64,000 nucleotides of DNA from Vibrio sp. CK2-1. Lineage in GTDB: Bacteria; Pseudomonadota; Gammaproteobacteria; Enterobacterales; Vibrionaceae. A program made the position numbers and the translations under genes. Within the stretch, counting starts at the first letter, position 1. Each line of letters opens with the position of its first letter. The stretch spans positions 310,001 to 374,000 of the forward strand of contig NZ_JAKKCJ010000001.1 in the NCBI RefSeq assembly GCF_021726515.1, written 5' to 3'. Below are positions 26,624 through 35,935 of this stretch, piece by piece. The notes under the pieces were generated by a model. It did no database searches. It saw only the letters and a list, made by a program, of their open reading frames with translations, and had not been told where the DNA came from.

Positions 26624-27641
26624 TACGTCCCATCCTTGGATCAAATAATGTATAAAGAATGTCTATGATTAAATTTAGCGTCACAAATAGCACCGCCATA
26701 ATTAATACAAAACCCTGTATTGCTGCATAATCTGATGCGACGAGAGCATCAATGGCAAAGGTTCCAACACCTGGCCATGAATACACTTTCTCTACAAGTA
26801 CATTCCCACCTAATAAAAAACCAAACACCAAACCAATAACGGTTAATAATGGTAAAGAAGCATTTTGGAGCGCATAAACATAAATTCTAACGGAAGCACT
26901 GATCCCATTTGCTTTTGCCGCTCGTACATATTCACTTTCTAATGCTGTAATCATTGAAGAACGTGTCATTCTTGCTATCGGAGCTAAGGCGCAAAGCGCT
27001 AAGGTTGTCGCAGGCAAAATCAACTGAGCAAAAGCGGCTTTAAACGTCTCAAAATCAGAATTCAAGAGCGAATCAATGGTATAGAAGCCCGTAACATGTG
27101 GTGGCTCCAAGTACATGAAATCTAAACGACCGATAGGAGAAGGCGACCATCCCAAAATATAATAAAAAATAAACATTAAAAATAAGCCACTAAAGAATAT
27201 CGGTGTTGATGCGCCAGCTGTCACTAATACTCGACACAAGTGATCAACCCAAGTATTCGGTTTAAGTGCGGCTAAAATACCTAACGGCATCGCGACCGCT
27301 AATGCTAAGAATAAGCCGAGAAAGGTAAGCTCTAAAGAAGCGGGTAATCTTGATTTCAATTCATCGGTAACACTTTGACCTGTCGATAAACTTTGCCCTA
27401 ATTCACCCTGTAAAAGGTTCTGACAATAAGTCATAAATTGAAAAGGTAATGAGCGATCAAGGCCTAGTTTTTCCCTAACTTGTTGTATGGATGCATCATC
27501 TGCCATTGCTCCAGCGAAATAAACTGCCGGATCGCCCGGCAGTGCTCGAGTTAAGCAAAACGATATAACCAAAACACCAAAAAGAGTTGGAATAGCCATC
27601 ATCAAACGCTTCATGATTAACCTGATTTTATCGTAAAGCAT
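26616..27641 (-). CDS. Dipeptide-type ABC transporter permease, DppB-like
   Basis: Inner-membrane permease (341 aa). The start at 27641 (MLYDKIRLIMKR) is supported by AGGAG nine bases upstream and by typical DppB length; an upstream in-frame ATG at 27746 lies inside the binding-protein gene. The N-terminal helix, LTRALPGDPAVYFAG and LGLDRSLPFQFMTY segments, and the EAA loop EYVRAAKANGISASVRIYVYALQNA (in part) are typical. It starts 5 bases after the binding-protein stop. Confidence 0.88.
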   Translation of the reverse strand: MLYDKIRLIMKRLMMAIPTLFGVLVISFCLTRALPGDPAVYFAGAMADDASIQQVREKLGLDRSLPFQFMTYCQNLLQGELGQSLSTGQSVTDELKSRLPASLELTFLGLFLALAVAMPLGILAALKPNTWVDHLCRVLVTAGASTPIFFSGLFLMFIFYYILGWSPSPIGRLDFMYLEPPHVTGFYTIDSLLNSDFETFKAAFAQLILPATTLALCALAPIARMTRSSMITALESEYVRAAKANGISASVRIYVYALQNASLPLLTVIGLVFGFLLGGNVLVEKVYSWPGVGTFAIDALVASDYAAIQGFVLIMAVLFVTLNLIIDILYTLFDPRMGRNE

Positions 27642-27646
27642 AATAC

Positions 27647-29281
27647 TTACTCCTTGGTAAACGCTCGGATATCCAATTGACGGTGGAACCAATTTACATA
27701 TCCCGACACATTCTTCTTCATCACAACATCTAGTGTCGGCTGCCAAAGAGGGATCATAGGGACTTCACTGGTTGCAATATCGATCATACGGGTCACATTA
27801 GTGTTGTATTCAGGGTTTTCGATTGGCATTTTCAATGTGTTATCGACTAATGCTTTCATTTCGGCATTGTCATAATTCATTGAGTTAAAGAGGTGTCCTT
27901 TGATATAAGCCCAGAAGAAATAATAATCAGGGTAATTCAGCCATCCACCAAAGTTTTTAAGATGAAGCTCTAAACCTTTTTCAACTAAAGCTTTTGTTCT
28001 CCAACTTGCACCCGGGATTTTATTAATCGGAGCTGTGATACCAATTTTCTTAAGATTTTCTTGGATAAGCAGAGCTGTTGGCTCCATCCATTGTGCGAAG
28101 TCTAGGTTCATTGACACAGGTACAGTAAAGCCCTCTGCATAACCGGCCTCTTCCATTAACGCCTTTGCTTTATCAATATTGGTGCTATAAGGGAACGCTT
28201 GAGGCCATTCGACTGAACTTGCTTTGTCACCTTCTCGTCCCCACATTGGTTTACCAATACCATAAGCGGCCACATCAAATATTTCTTTATATGGCAATGC
28301 ATAAGCGATGGCTTGACGAACTTTAGGGTTAGAAAATGGTTCAAAATCCATATTCATACCAACAGCATGTAAAGTATTATCAATAGTGGAGCTAGAGACT
28401 TTCAGTGTTGGGTTTGTCATTAATTCCTTCACATCTTTTGAAGGTAAATCTAATGCCACATCCGCATCTCCTCGCTCGATAAGTGCTCGACGAGTTGAAG
28501 CACTCGGCACATCTCGTACAATGACGCGCTCCATTTGTGGTAACTCGCCATTTTTCCACTTATCAAATCGCTTGTAGACCAACTGCTGACCTGGAACCCA
28601 ACGCTCCAGCATATAAGCACCACCACCAGCAGGGTTTTGATGTAAATATTCCGTAGCCCAAGGGTCTTCCTTTGTGGCATGTTTTTTCGCTACAGTTGAA
28701 TTGATAACTATCGGGATAGGTACTGCTAAATCAGGCAAGGTTAATTTATTTGGCTCATTCATGATGACTTTGAAGGTATGTTTATCAACCACTTCAAATT
28801 GTTCTGGTGAATTTAATCCTCCAGCCTTCATTTGAACGGTAGGGAAACCACCTAAGCTGACCGCACGATCAAATGACCACTTCACATCCTCAGCCGTAAT
28901 TGGTGTTCCATCCCAGAAAGTCGCATCTTCTCTTAAATGAAAAATATAATTCAACCCGTCCTCAGAAAGCTCCCAACTAGTTGCTAACTCAGGTTTAATC
29001 ACCGTTGAGTCCGATTTTAAACTTCCTTGACCGTTATCCTTAATGCCAAAGGACACTAATCGGTCATACATATTGACGGCAACTTGGTAACTCGGTCGGT
29101 TGGTACCCGCTCTATGGATGTCCAAGCTATTGATGCTTGTTCCCGATAAAATAACTAAAGTATCTTCACGAGAACTGGCATTAGATTGAGTAGCAAAACT
29201 ACTCAGCAAAGAAATCGTCAATAAGCTCGCGGCTTTTAACGCCATTGGGGACTTCACTTTATTCCTTAATATTTTAAGCAT
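27647..29281 (-). CDS. Dipeptide-type ABC transporter substrate-binding protein
   Basis: Periplasmic solute-binding protein (544 aa, SBP family 5). Signal peptide about residues 1-35 (LLTISLLSSFATQSNAS). Core motifs DRLVSFGIKDNGQ, PELATSWELSEDGLNYIFHL and DGTPITAEDVKWSFDRA are those of DppA/OppA-type proteins; the C-terminus has EVPMIPLWQPTLDVV. Second gene of the amidase operon, 29 bases after the amidase stop. These proteins bind many small amides, peptides and glycans, so the ligand could be the compound the amidase hydrolyses or its precursor. Confidence 0.87.
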   Translation of the reverse strand: MLKILRNKVKSPMALKAASLLTISLLSSFATQSNASSREDTLVILSGTSINSLDIHRAGTNRPSYQVAVNMYDRLVSFGIKDNGQGSLKSDSTVIKPELATSWELSEDGLNYIFHLREDATFWDGTPITAEDVKWSFDRAVSLGGFPTVQMKAGGLNSPEQFEVVDKHTFKVIMNEPNKLTLPDLAVPIPIVINSTVAKKHATKEDPWATEYLHQNPAGGGAYMLERWVPGQQLVYKRFDKWKNGELPQMERVIVRDVPSASTRRALIERGDADVALDLPSKDVKELMTNPTLKVSSSTIDNTLHAVGMNMDFEPFSNPKVRQAIAYALPYKEIFDVAAYGIGKPMWGREGDKASSVEWPQAFPYSTNIDKAKALMEEAGYAEGFTVPVSMNLDFAQWMEPTALLIQENLKKIGITAPINKIPGASWRTKALVEKGLELHLKNFGGWLNYPDYYFFWAYIKGHLFNSMNYDNAEMKALVDNTLKMPIENPEYNTNVTRMIDIATSEVPMIPLWQPTLDVVMKKNVSGYVNWFHRQLDIRAFTKE

Positions 29282-29310
29282 AACCTCTCCTTAGATATGA
29301 CAAATTCAAA

Positions 29311-31116
29311 CTACATCGCTTCTTCTAAACAATATTTTCTCCAACCACCATACTGGCTAATGTCATGAGCTTGCCCTAGCGCATAGGACTCACATAAAAA
29401 CCCTTTCACCTCTTGGTTGTCATTTAGTGTTATCGTCCCTATCGTTAATGGCGCTGGTATAGCGGCGATAAACTCCCCAACCTTTTCGATGGGTAAAGCC
29501 CAAACTTCGACATCAATCGACACACCATTTGCATCTTGAATTAAACCTGGACGGGCAGGTACTTTTCCTTCTAATTGATATAATCGATAAGTCGGCTGAG
29601 TTTTGGCGCTATATAGGTAATAGCCACCTTTTTCGGTTAATTGATAGTTCAATGGCAAACCGGACATATGGGCACCAACCACTGCGATATTCATGGTTTG
29701 GTTGTCGGTTTTAACTTGAGAAATAAAATCAATTTTTTTATTTGGGACGTAATGTGGAGTGGCCCCTAATTTAGGAGCGTGATCACGGTGATAGTCACTA
29801 GCAAGACGATGAATAATAGGATCATGTCCACTCTGTGCAATTAAAGTAATACTGGATGGCGATTGTTTCGTGTTTGGGGCTCCCGGCACAGCAATAGCAC
29901 AAAGATCAAGTAAGTTAACAAAATTGGTATAAGTCCCTAAACGGCTGTTTGGAACAATAGGATCTTTATTCACGTCATCAACAGTCACCACTCCCGGCAT
30001 AGAAGGGGTACACAAGGCATCAATGCCAGATAATGACTGCATGATCTCGTGCTTTAAAGTTTGTAATAGATATTGAGCCTGGAATAAGTCACTTGCTGTA
30101 AACTTTTTTCCCGATTCAATGATTTGACGAGTAACCGAATAAAAAGCGTCTGGGTTTTCCTCAATAAATGGCGTCACTGCGCACAAACGCTCGGCAACCC
30201 AAGGACCTTCATATAATAACTTCGCAACTTCATAGAAAGGTGAAAAATCAATACTGATAACCTTAGCACCTTTGCCCTGCCAATATTCAACAGCTTGTTC
30301 GAATGCTTGTTGTTGTATTGAATCATCAACAATAAGTGATGCCTTATCAGGTATCGCTATCGTTAATGCCTCTACGGATGTAGGTTTACTGTCAAAATCA
30401 AACTTTTTAGAGTAAGGCTCACTAACGTCATATTGAACGCAACACTCAAAAACTCGTTGTGCATCATCAACCGTTAACGCAAAAATAGAAACCGTATCTA
30501 ATGTCTTACAAGCTGGTATCACGCCTCGGTTTGATAACGCACCTAAAGAGGGTTTTAAACCTACAATATTGTTTAAAGCGGCTGGAATTCTTCCCGATCC
30601 CGCGGTATCAGTACCGAGAGAAAAGCACACTTGCCCATGAGAAACAGCCACCGCCGACCCTGAACTCGAACCGCCAGGAACCCACTCAGCATTAATCGCA
30701 TTTTTAGGTGGTAGGTGAGGTGTTCGGGTACCGACTAATCCAGTAGCAAACTGATCAAGGTTAGTTTTACCTATTACAATAGCCCCTGCTTTCTTCAGTA
30801 GCGACACCACATAAGCATCGTCTTTTGCCACATAAGAATACTCAGGACAAGAAGCTGTAGTAGGCATTCCCGCGACATCTATATTATCTTTTACTGCAAA
30901 TGGGATCCCCCATAGCGGTTGTTTATCAAAATCCATAGAGCCAAGGTTTTGAACAGCGTTATCTAATTCTTCTTCCGTTGCTGTATATAAATAAATCCCA
31001 GCATCCCCGGTATTTTCTAATCGTAAAAGCGATTCATTTATGACCTCTTTTACTTCTAGCCCCTCTTTATATGCCTCTTGAACGGAGTCAATCGTAAACA
31101 ATAAATCACTCAACAT
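29311..31116 (-). CDS. Amidase with allophanate-hydrolase C-terminal domain (AtzF-like)
   Basis: Cytoplasmic amidase-signature enzyme (601 aa from this start) with the C-terminal domain of allophanate hydrolases (about residues 470-600: VGAHMSGLPLNYQL, YRLYQLEGKVPARPGL, FLCESYA). Triad: Lys76 (FAVKDNID), Ser within GGSSSGS (149-154), nucleophile Ser174 (GTDTAGSGRIPA). Allophanate hydrolases cleave allophanate to ammonia and carbonate at the end of urea, biuret and cyanurate breakdown, but no urea carboxylase or biuret hydrolase is here. The start at 31116 has a GGTGA site and matches family length. First gene of the operon, divergent from a LysR gene. Confidence 0.82.
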   Translation of the reverse strand: MLSDLLFTIDSVQEAYKEGLEVKEVINESLLRLENTGDAGIYLYTATEEELDNAVQNLGSMDFDKQPLWGIPFAVKDNIDVAGMPTTASCPEYSYVAKDDAYVVSLLKKAGAIVIGKTNLDQFATGLVGTRTPHLPPKNAINAEWVPGGSSSGSAVAVSHGQVCFSLGTDTAGSGRIPAALNNIVGLKPSLGALSNRGVIPACKTLDTVSIFALTVDDAQRVFECCVQYDVSEPYSKKFDFDSKPTSVEALTIAIPDKASLIVDDSIQQQAFEQAVEYWQGKGAKVISIDFSPFYEVAKLLYEGPWVAERLCAVTPFIEENPDAFYSVTRQIIESGKKFTASDLFQAQYLLQTLKHEIMQSLSGIDALCTPSMPGVVTVDDVNKDPIVPNSRLGTYTNFVNLLDLCAIAVPGAPNTKQSPSSITLIAQSGHDPIIHRLASDYHRDHAPKLGATPHYVPNKKIDFISQVKTDNQTMNIAVVGAHMSGLPLNYQLTEKGGYYLYSAKTQPTYRLYQLEGKVPARPGLIQDANGVSIDVEVWALPIEKVGEFIAAIPAPLTIGTITLNDNQEVKGFLCESYALGQAHDISQYGGWRKYCLEEAM

Positions 31117-31250
31117 ACCATCATCACCCAATACCAAACGAACAATACATTCAGTTAACCAATGATTAGTGATGCTGTATACTGCCAATATTGCACGCAT
31201 GTGATGCGTTTTTTGCACACCCTAAACCTAAGCATTAAAAAGGAAGTTTT

Positions 31251-32147
31251 ATGCGGTTATTAACGGATTTTCGTTACTTTCAAACCATCGCTAAAATTGG
31301 TTCGATACGAAAAGCAGCTGACAAGTTATCGATTACATCAACGGCATTAAATAGAAGAGTGATCGCATTAGAGGAAGAAATGGGGGAAAAACTCTTTGAA
31401 CGCCAACCATCAGGCGTCAGGTTATCGGCTGCGGGGGAATATTTTTTAGATCATGCTCAAAAGCAGATTGCTGACTTTGAGAGAGTTCGAAGTCAAATCG
31501 CCGACTTGAAAGGTATTCGTCGTGGACACGTCAATATTGCTTGCAGTCAAGCTCTTCTCACCTCTTACTTTCCACAACAAATCTCATCATTTCGTGAACA
31601 TCATCCGGCTATTACTTTTAGTATATTTCAACGCGATCGATTATCTGCAGAATCAGCATTACTTGATAATACTGTCGATTTAGCCATGATATTTGAACCC
31701 ATTTATATGCCTGAAATGAAAATTCTCATGTCTAAAGAACAACAAATGTATGCGATTTTAAGAAAGGATCATCCTCTGGCAAATAGACAAGAATTAAAAT
31801 TAAGCCAATGTACCCATTACCCACTAGCCCTACCTACTGCGGGGATAGGCGTTAGACAGCTTATCGATTTTAAAGCCAGTCGAACCGCCTTAGATATCAA
31901 ACCCATTGTTCAATCTGATAGTTTTGAATTTTTACGTAACCACGTCATTAATGAAGGAAGCATCACTTTTCAGATAGAAATTGGTTTACCTAAAATAATG
32001 GATGCCCTAGGCATTAAAGCTATTCCCTTATCCAAAACGGATATTGCTGTAGGCTGTATGTACCTGATTCAAAAAAAGGATAGGATTTTACCACCAGCGG
32101 CAGCACTGTTTACTGAACAACTGATTCAAGATCTTTCAAAAGAGTAG
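31251..32147 (+). CDS. LysR-family regulator of the amidase operon
   Basis: LysR-type regulator (298 aa). N-terminal HTH about residues 3-62 (RKAADKLSITSTALNRRVIALEEEMGEKLFER), effector domain from about 90. An AAGGAAG ribosome site precedes the ATG. It is divergent from the amidase gene (134 bases between starts), so regulation of the amidase-ABC operon is the natural inference. The inducer would be a substrate or intermediate of the amidase pathway. Confidence 0.85.
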   Translation: MRLLTDFRYFQTIAKIGSIRKAADKLSITSTALNRRVIALEEEMGEKLFERQPSGVRLSAAGEYFLDHAQKQIADFERVRSQIADLKGIRRGHVNIACSQALLTSYFPQQISSFREHHPAITFSIFQRDRLSAESALLDNTVDLAMIFEPIYMPEMKILMSKEQQMYAILRKDHPLANRQELKLSQCTHYPLALPTAGIGVRQLIDFKASRTALDIKPIVQSDSFEFLRNHVINEGSITFQIEIGLPKIMDALGIKAIPLSKTDIAVGCMYLIQKKDRILPPAAALFTEQLIQDLSKE

Positions 32148-32209
32148 TTAAATGACCTAGCCTGCTTTAAAGCCCTAACTGTTGACTTCTTTTTCAATTA
32201 ATGATTCAG

Positions 32210-32230
32210 TGCTAGCAATATGCTAGCAAT
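32210..32230. promoter_or_regulatory. Tandem GCTAGC operators before the GGT-like gene
   Basis: Two copies of TGCTAGCAAT with centres 11 bases apart (GCTAGC at 32211 and 32222), about one DNA turn, just before the GGT-like start. The same motif precedes the gntR gene and the branched-chain-type ABC operon. Confidence 0.65.
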
Positions 32231-32243
32231 CATGGATCGATTT

Positions 32244-33845
32244 ATGCTTTCAAAACAAAAGACAACTAAAGGAATCATTACCACTCCACACCCCACAGCC
32301 ACTCAAGTTGGTTTGGATATTCTCAATCAAGGTGGTACTTCTATTGATGCCATGATTGCCGCTGGTAGTGTATTAAGTGTGATTTATCCACACATGATCG
32401 GCATTGGTGGGGATGCTATTTGGTTGATTGATGATGGTAAGACGGTAGAAACCATTACCGGCATTGGCCACTCAGGAAAACAATTACCAGTAGGTAATAA
32501 AATTGAAGAACGAGGTCCGAAATCCGTTGCGACAACAGCCGGAGCGCTCGCAAGCTGGATTTCTGCTTTAGATACGTCAAAACAATGGGGTTCTTCTCTA
32601 CCTTTATCTCAATTAATGAAAGAAGCCATCCACTTTGCCGAAAATGGTACCCCAATCTCACAATCTCAAGCTTTTTGGATAAAACAACGTCAAGCACTCA
32701 TTGATACTCTACCTGACTTGAAAGCTCTCTGTTGTAAGGCCGATGGTAGTCTATTAGTAGAGGGGGACACCTTAATTCAACGAGCATTGTCAAAAACACT
32801 ACAAACACTCAGTCAGGAAGGGTTAGAAAGCTTCTATCAAGGCAGCATTGCTGAACGTATTGCGCAAGGTTTCGAGACGCTAAAGTGTGGCTTAACTCAA
32901 GAAGATTTAGCTAAGACCACCGCTTTGCAACAACACAGTCTTTCAGTTCGCTATTCCAATGGTTTCTTGCATAACTTCCCACCTCCCAATCAAGGTTTAT
33001 ATACGCTGCAAGCACTTGCCATGTTTGACAAGTTAAAACCGGCTGATTTACAAAACCTTAGCTTTGAATATTATCACTTACTCATTGAGTGCATTAAAGC
33101 CAGTTTGAAGCGACGAAATCAGGAACTGGGTGATCCTGATTTTTCCAATATCGATCTCACTCAAAACCTCACTTCAACAGCCATAGATTCCTATATACAC
33201 AACCTGAATTTAGATGTGGCGGCTAGTAATGAAACAGGGCAACCTGGAGATACCGTCTGGCTCGCAGCAACGGACTCCCAAGGGAGAACAGCCTGTTTAA
33301 TGCAAAGTTTATTTCATGACTTTGGTAGTGGTTGCCTAGTGGGTGATACTGGCATTTTATGGCACAACCGTGCCGCAAGTTTTGAACTCATCAATAACCC
33401 TTCAAATCAATGGGAACCACATAAACGCCCCGCTCATACACTCAATCCTTCTTGTTATTTATCAGACAGCGGAGAAAAGTTTTTCTTTGGTAGCCAAGGA
33501 GGTGATGGACAACCTCAAACTCAAATGGTCGTTGCTACCCAATTAATTGACTTTAAACAAACACCAACTCAAGCTTTACATGCGCCTCGTTTTCTCAATG
33601 GTCGTAGCTTCTTTGATAGTAACGATAATTTAAAATTAGAAGAGAGCATTCCGTCTGACGTTCAAAAGCAATTAATGGAAAAGAAGCATAAGATAGAGCA
33701 AATACCACCATTAAGCCCACTAACCGGCTTAGCTGGGGTCATTCATATGGATGTAAACAAAAATCTAGATGCAGCTCATGATCCTCGAGGAGAAGGGAAT
33801 GCATTACAACAAAGTAATGATTGGATCCCACCTTGCCCTCTTTAA
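32244..33845 (+). CDS. Gamma-glutamyltransferase-family (Ntn) hydrolase
   Basis: 533-aa protein of the gamma-glutamyltransferase superfamily. No signal peptide, so cytoplasmic, unlike classical GGT. Conserved parts: GLDILNQGGTSIDAMIAAG, GIGGDAIWLI, FPPPNQGLYTLQAL, the autoprocessing Thr337 in PGDTVWLAATDS, and an oxyanion-type loop FFGSQGGDGQPQ. The usual Thr-Thr-His-x-Ser block is altered (TVWLAATD), so the substrate may differ; the relative HpxW of purine catabolism hydrolyses oxamate. The start at 32244 is chosen because GGA lies 7 bases upstream and because an ATG at 32220 would run through the operator. It is upstream of gntR. Confidence 0.78.
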   Translation: MLSKQKTTKGIITTPHPTATQVGLDILNQGGTSIDAMIAAGSVLSVIYPHMIGIGGDAIWLIDDGKTVETITGIGHSGKQLPVGNKIEERGPKSVATTAGALASWISALDTSKQWGSSLPLSQLMKEAIHFAENGTPISQSQAFWIKQRQALIDTLPDLKALCCKADGSLLVEGDTLIQRALSKTLQTLSQEGLESFYQGSIAERIAQGFETLKCGLTQEDLAKTTALQQHSLSVRYSNGFLHNFPPPNQGLYTLQALAMFDKLKPADLQNLSFEYYHLLIECIKASLKRRNQELGDPDFSNIDLTQNLTSTAIDSYIHNLNLDVAASNETGQPGDTVWLAATDSQGRTACLMQSLFHDFGSGCLVGDTGILWHNRAASFELINNPSNQWEPHKRPAHTLNPSCYLSDSGEKFFFGSQGGDGQPQTQMVVATQLIDFKQTPTQALHAPRFLNGRSFFDSNDNLKLEESIPSDVQKQLMEKKHKIEQIPPLSPLTGLAGVIHMDVNKNLDAAHDPRGEGNALQQSNDWIPPCPL

Positions 33846-33908
33846 ATCAAAGAGGCTTAATCACAATCGATTTTTGATTTCCTCCTGCTTGAGCGTTATT
33901 GTATTCAT

Positions 33909-33922
33909 TATGCTAGCAATAA
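33909..33922. promoter_or_regulatory. GCTAGC operator before gntR
   Basis: TATGCTAGCAATAA about 30 bases before the gntR start, one copy of the motif found at the GGT-like and ABC operon promoters. It suggests autoregulation. Confidence 0.6.
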
Positions 33923-33950
33923 AGCTAACCATTACAGGCGCGTTTGATAC

Positions 33951-34655
33951 ATGAAAACAACACCAAATAAAAACATCACAAAAAAACAGCAAGAAGTGCA
34001 AAGAATTATCGATGTCTTGTCCAAAGCTATTGCTCAACATAAATTGTTGCCTGGACAGAAGCTTATCGAAGCACAAATTGTTCAGGCATTATCAGCCAAT
34101 AGAAATCATGTTCAAACAGCATTGCAACGTTTAGCACTGCAACACATCGTCACCATAGAACCTAACCGTGGTGCTTTTGTTGCACAACCTAGCGCCGAAG
34201 AAGCCAAAGAAATCTTTGCAGTTCGAAAAGTGGTAGAAAAGGGTATTATCGAAAATATTGACCTTCCAGATTTTGAAAAAAACTGGGATAAAATTAACTC
34301 CCATATGATCAGTGAACTTGAAATCACTCAAGGAGAGGATAGACAGGCGATTGTTAGTAAGCTGTGTGATTATCATAAACTTTTAGCGGATCTAAGTGGT
34401 AACAGTGTCCTCATAGAAGTTTTTGATAACCTTATGGTTAGAAGCTCATTAATCGTCGCTCTCTATCAAAAAAATGATATACCATCATGTCAGCATAAAG
34501 AACACAAACTCATCATTGAGGCATTAAAGCAAGGTGATAAAGAACAAGCTATTCACTTAATGATGGAGCATCTCGATCACTTAGAAGCAGAGTTAGTACT
34601 GGATGACAGTAAAAACCAAACAACAGATATTATCCAAGCTCTACAGGAGCTATAG
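33951..34655 (+). CDS. GntR-family (FCD) regulator of the nitrogen island
   Basis: 234-aa GntR regulator. Winged HTH about residues 15-78 (KLIEAQIVQALSANRNHVQTALQRLALQHIVTIEPNRGAFV), FCD ligand domain after that (SAEEAKEIFAVRKVVEKGI, CDYHKLLADLSGNSVL, EHKLIIEALKQGDKEQAIHLMMEHLDHLE; the His residues could bind metal as in FCD proteins). It lies between the GGT-like gene and the convergent amidohydrolase gene. A GCTAGC palindrome precedes it and two other units, so it is the best candidate to bind that motif; no other GntR gene is near. Confidence 0.85.
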   Translation: MKTTPNKNITKKQQEVQRIIDVLSKAIAQHKLLPGQKLIEAQIVQALSANRNHVQTALQRLALQHIVTIEPNRGAFVAQPSAEEAKEIFAVRKVVEKGIIENIDLPDFEKNWDKINSHMISELEITQGEDRQAIVSKLCDYHKLLADLSGNSVLIEVFDNLMVRSSLIVALYQKNDIPSCQHKEHKLIIEALKQGDKEQAIHLMMEHLDHLEAELVLDDSKNQTTDIIQALQEL

Positions 34656-34658
34656 CAG

Positions 34659-34685
34659 CTAAGGAGAAAAGACTCTTCTCCCTAG
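34659..34685. terminator. Convergent hairpin between gntR and the amidohydrolase gene
   Basis: Stem CTAAGGAGAA / TTCTCCCTAG (one mismatch) with a 7-base loop, between two convergent stop codons 35 bases apart. No T run on either side, so termination efficiency is uncertain. Confidence 0.45.
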
Positions 34686-34690
34686 CGCTG

Positions 34691-35935
34691 TTAGTCTGGA
34701 TATATTTCGGTTTCGGGTCTTACAAAAGTCAGCTTCCCATTTTTAATCCCCATGCTCGGAGCCTTAATAGTTGCAATTACTTTTGCTTTATTCTCTGCAG
34801 CAAAGAAAATAGCATTGGCTGGCATCCCCTCGCAGAGACCATATTGCTCTAATCTCATCACCTTTGCTGCATCAGAAGATACCCACTTAAAGCACTGATT
34901 CATCTGTTTTTCAGTTCCAAGCTGAGCAATATTGGCATACAAATTACTTTGTCGAATCAAAGACCCATCACCATAAGGTGTGAATGGGTTTTCAATATTA
35001 TTACTCGATAAAGAACAACGGACTCCTGCATCCGTTAGAGGCATCAAAGGAGCAACTCCTCGAGGAATCGCTGATTCAAACTCTCTTCCCATTAAAAATA
35101 AGTCGGTACTAGGTAAAGCTGTCAAATTAACACCGGCTTCGACCATATTTTTTGCCACCGCGATTAACTCACCATGAGGTAACATCGACAGTTGGGTAAC
35201 ATGTCCAACGGTTACCCTTCCTGCATAATAATATTTTTTTGTTAACTCAATTAAATATGGCAACAGAGACCGTTCAGGCTTTAAATCAAAGTCTAGGTGA
35301 AAATCTAAATCAACATCATATTGACTAGCAAGTTCAAACAATGATTCTAGTTGTTTCTTTGGATGACTATCGGTATAAGGGCAACCTCCCAATAAATCAG
35401 CCCCTTGTTTCAAAGCTTGCTCAAGCAACTCATATGTTCCTTCATTATTGTACAAACCTTCTTGTGGGAAAACGCATATTTCAATACTTATTCCCCAAGC
35501 ATAATCGTGCTTTAACTGCTTGATGGCATTAAATCCAACCAATCCAATGACAGGATCAATTTCCACATGAGCTCGCATATAACCAGTTCCCTGCTTAATT
35601 GAGCGCTCAATCACCGTCTTACCTCTCTGATAAATATCTGAATAAGTAAACTCAGATTTTGCAGCAGAGGTTTGAGTTATCGCTTCCGATAACGTCCCTT
35701 CACAAAGATGACATCGTGATGAAATACAAGCTTTATCTAAATGAATATGAGTTTCGATTAGCGGTGGCAGCATCAGCATGCCATTAGCATCAATCGTATT
35801 GATACCAGAGAAATCATTAAGATTGATGTCTTCTTGAGCAACAAATCTAACAAATTTTCCATTAGAAATTAATACGCTATATAAGCCCGATTTATTTTCA
35901 ATAGCACAATGAGTGACAATGGTTTCGACTTTCAT
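34691..35935 (-). CDS. Cytosine-deaminase/AtzC-like amidohydrolase
   Basis: Metal-dependent amidohydrolase (414 aa) of the cytosine deaminase family. Metal ligands: ETHIHLDKA (His-x-His), MRAHVEIDP, DFHLDFDL, GHVTQLS, and the late Asp in SLSSNNIEN region. Relatives deaminate cytosine, isocytosine, ring amines or N-alkylammelides; the exact substrate cannot be read here. It is the last gene of the branched-chain-type ABC operon; its start overlaps the fused transporter stop by 1 base. The coupling of importer and hydrolase suggests it acts on the imported compound. Confidence 0.8.
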   Translation of the reverse strand: MKVETIVTHCAIENKSGLYSVLISNGKFVRFVAQEDINLNDFSGINTIDANGMLMLPPLIETHIHLDKACISSRCHLCEGTLSEAITQTSAAKSEFTYSDIYQRGKTVIERSIKQGTGYMRAHVEIDPVIGLVGFNAIKQLKHDYAWGISIEICVFPQEGLYNNEGTYELLEQALKQGADLLGGCPYTDSHPKKQLESLFELASQYDVDLDFHLDFDLKPERSLLPYLIELTKKYYYAGRVTVGHVTQLSMLPHGELIAVAKNMVEAGVNLTALPSTDLFLMGREFESAIPRGVAPLMPLTDAGVRCSLSSNNIENPFTPYGDGSLIRQSNLYANIAQLGTEKQMNQCFKWVSSDAAKVMRLEQYGLCEGMPANAIFFAAENKAKVIATIKAPSMGIKNGKLTFVRPETEIYPD

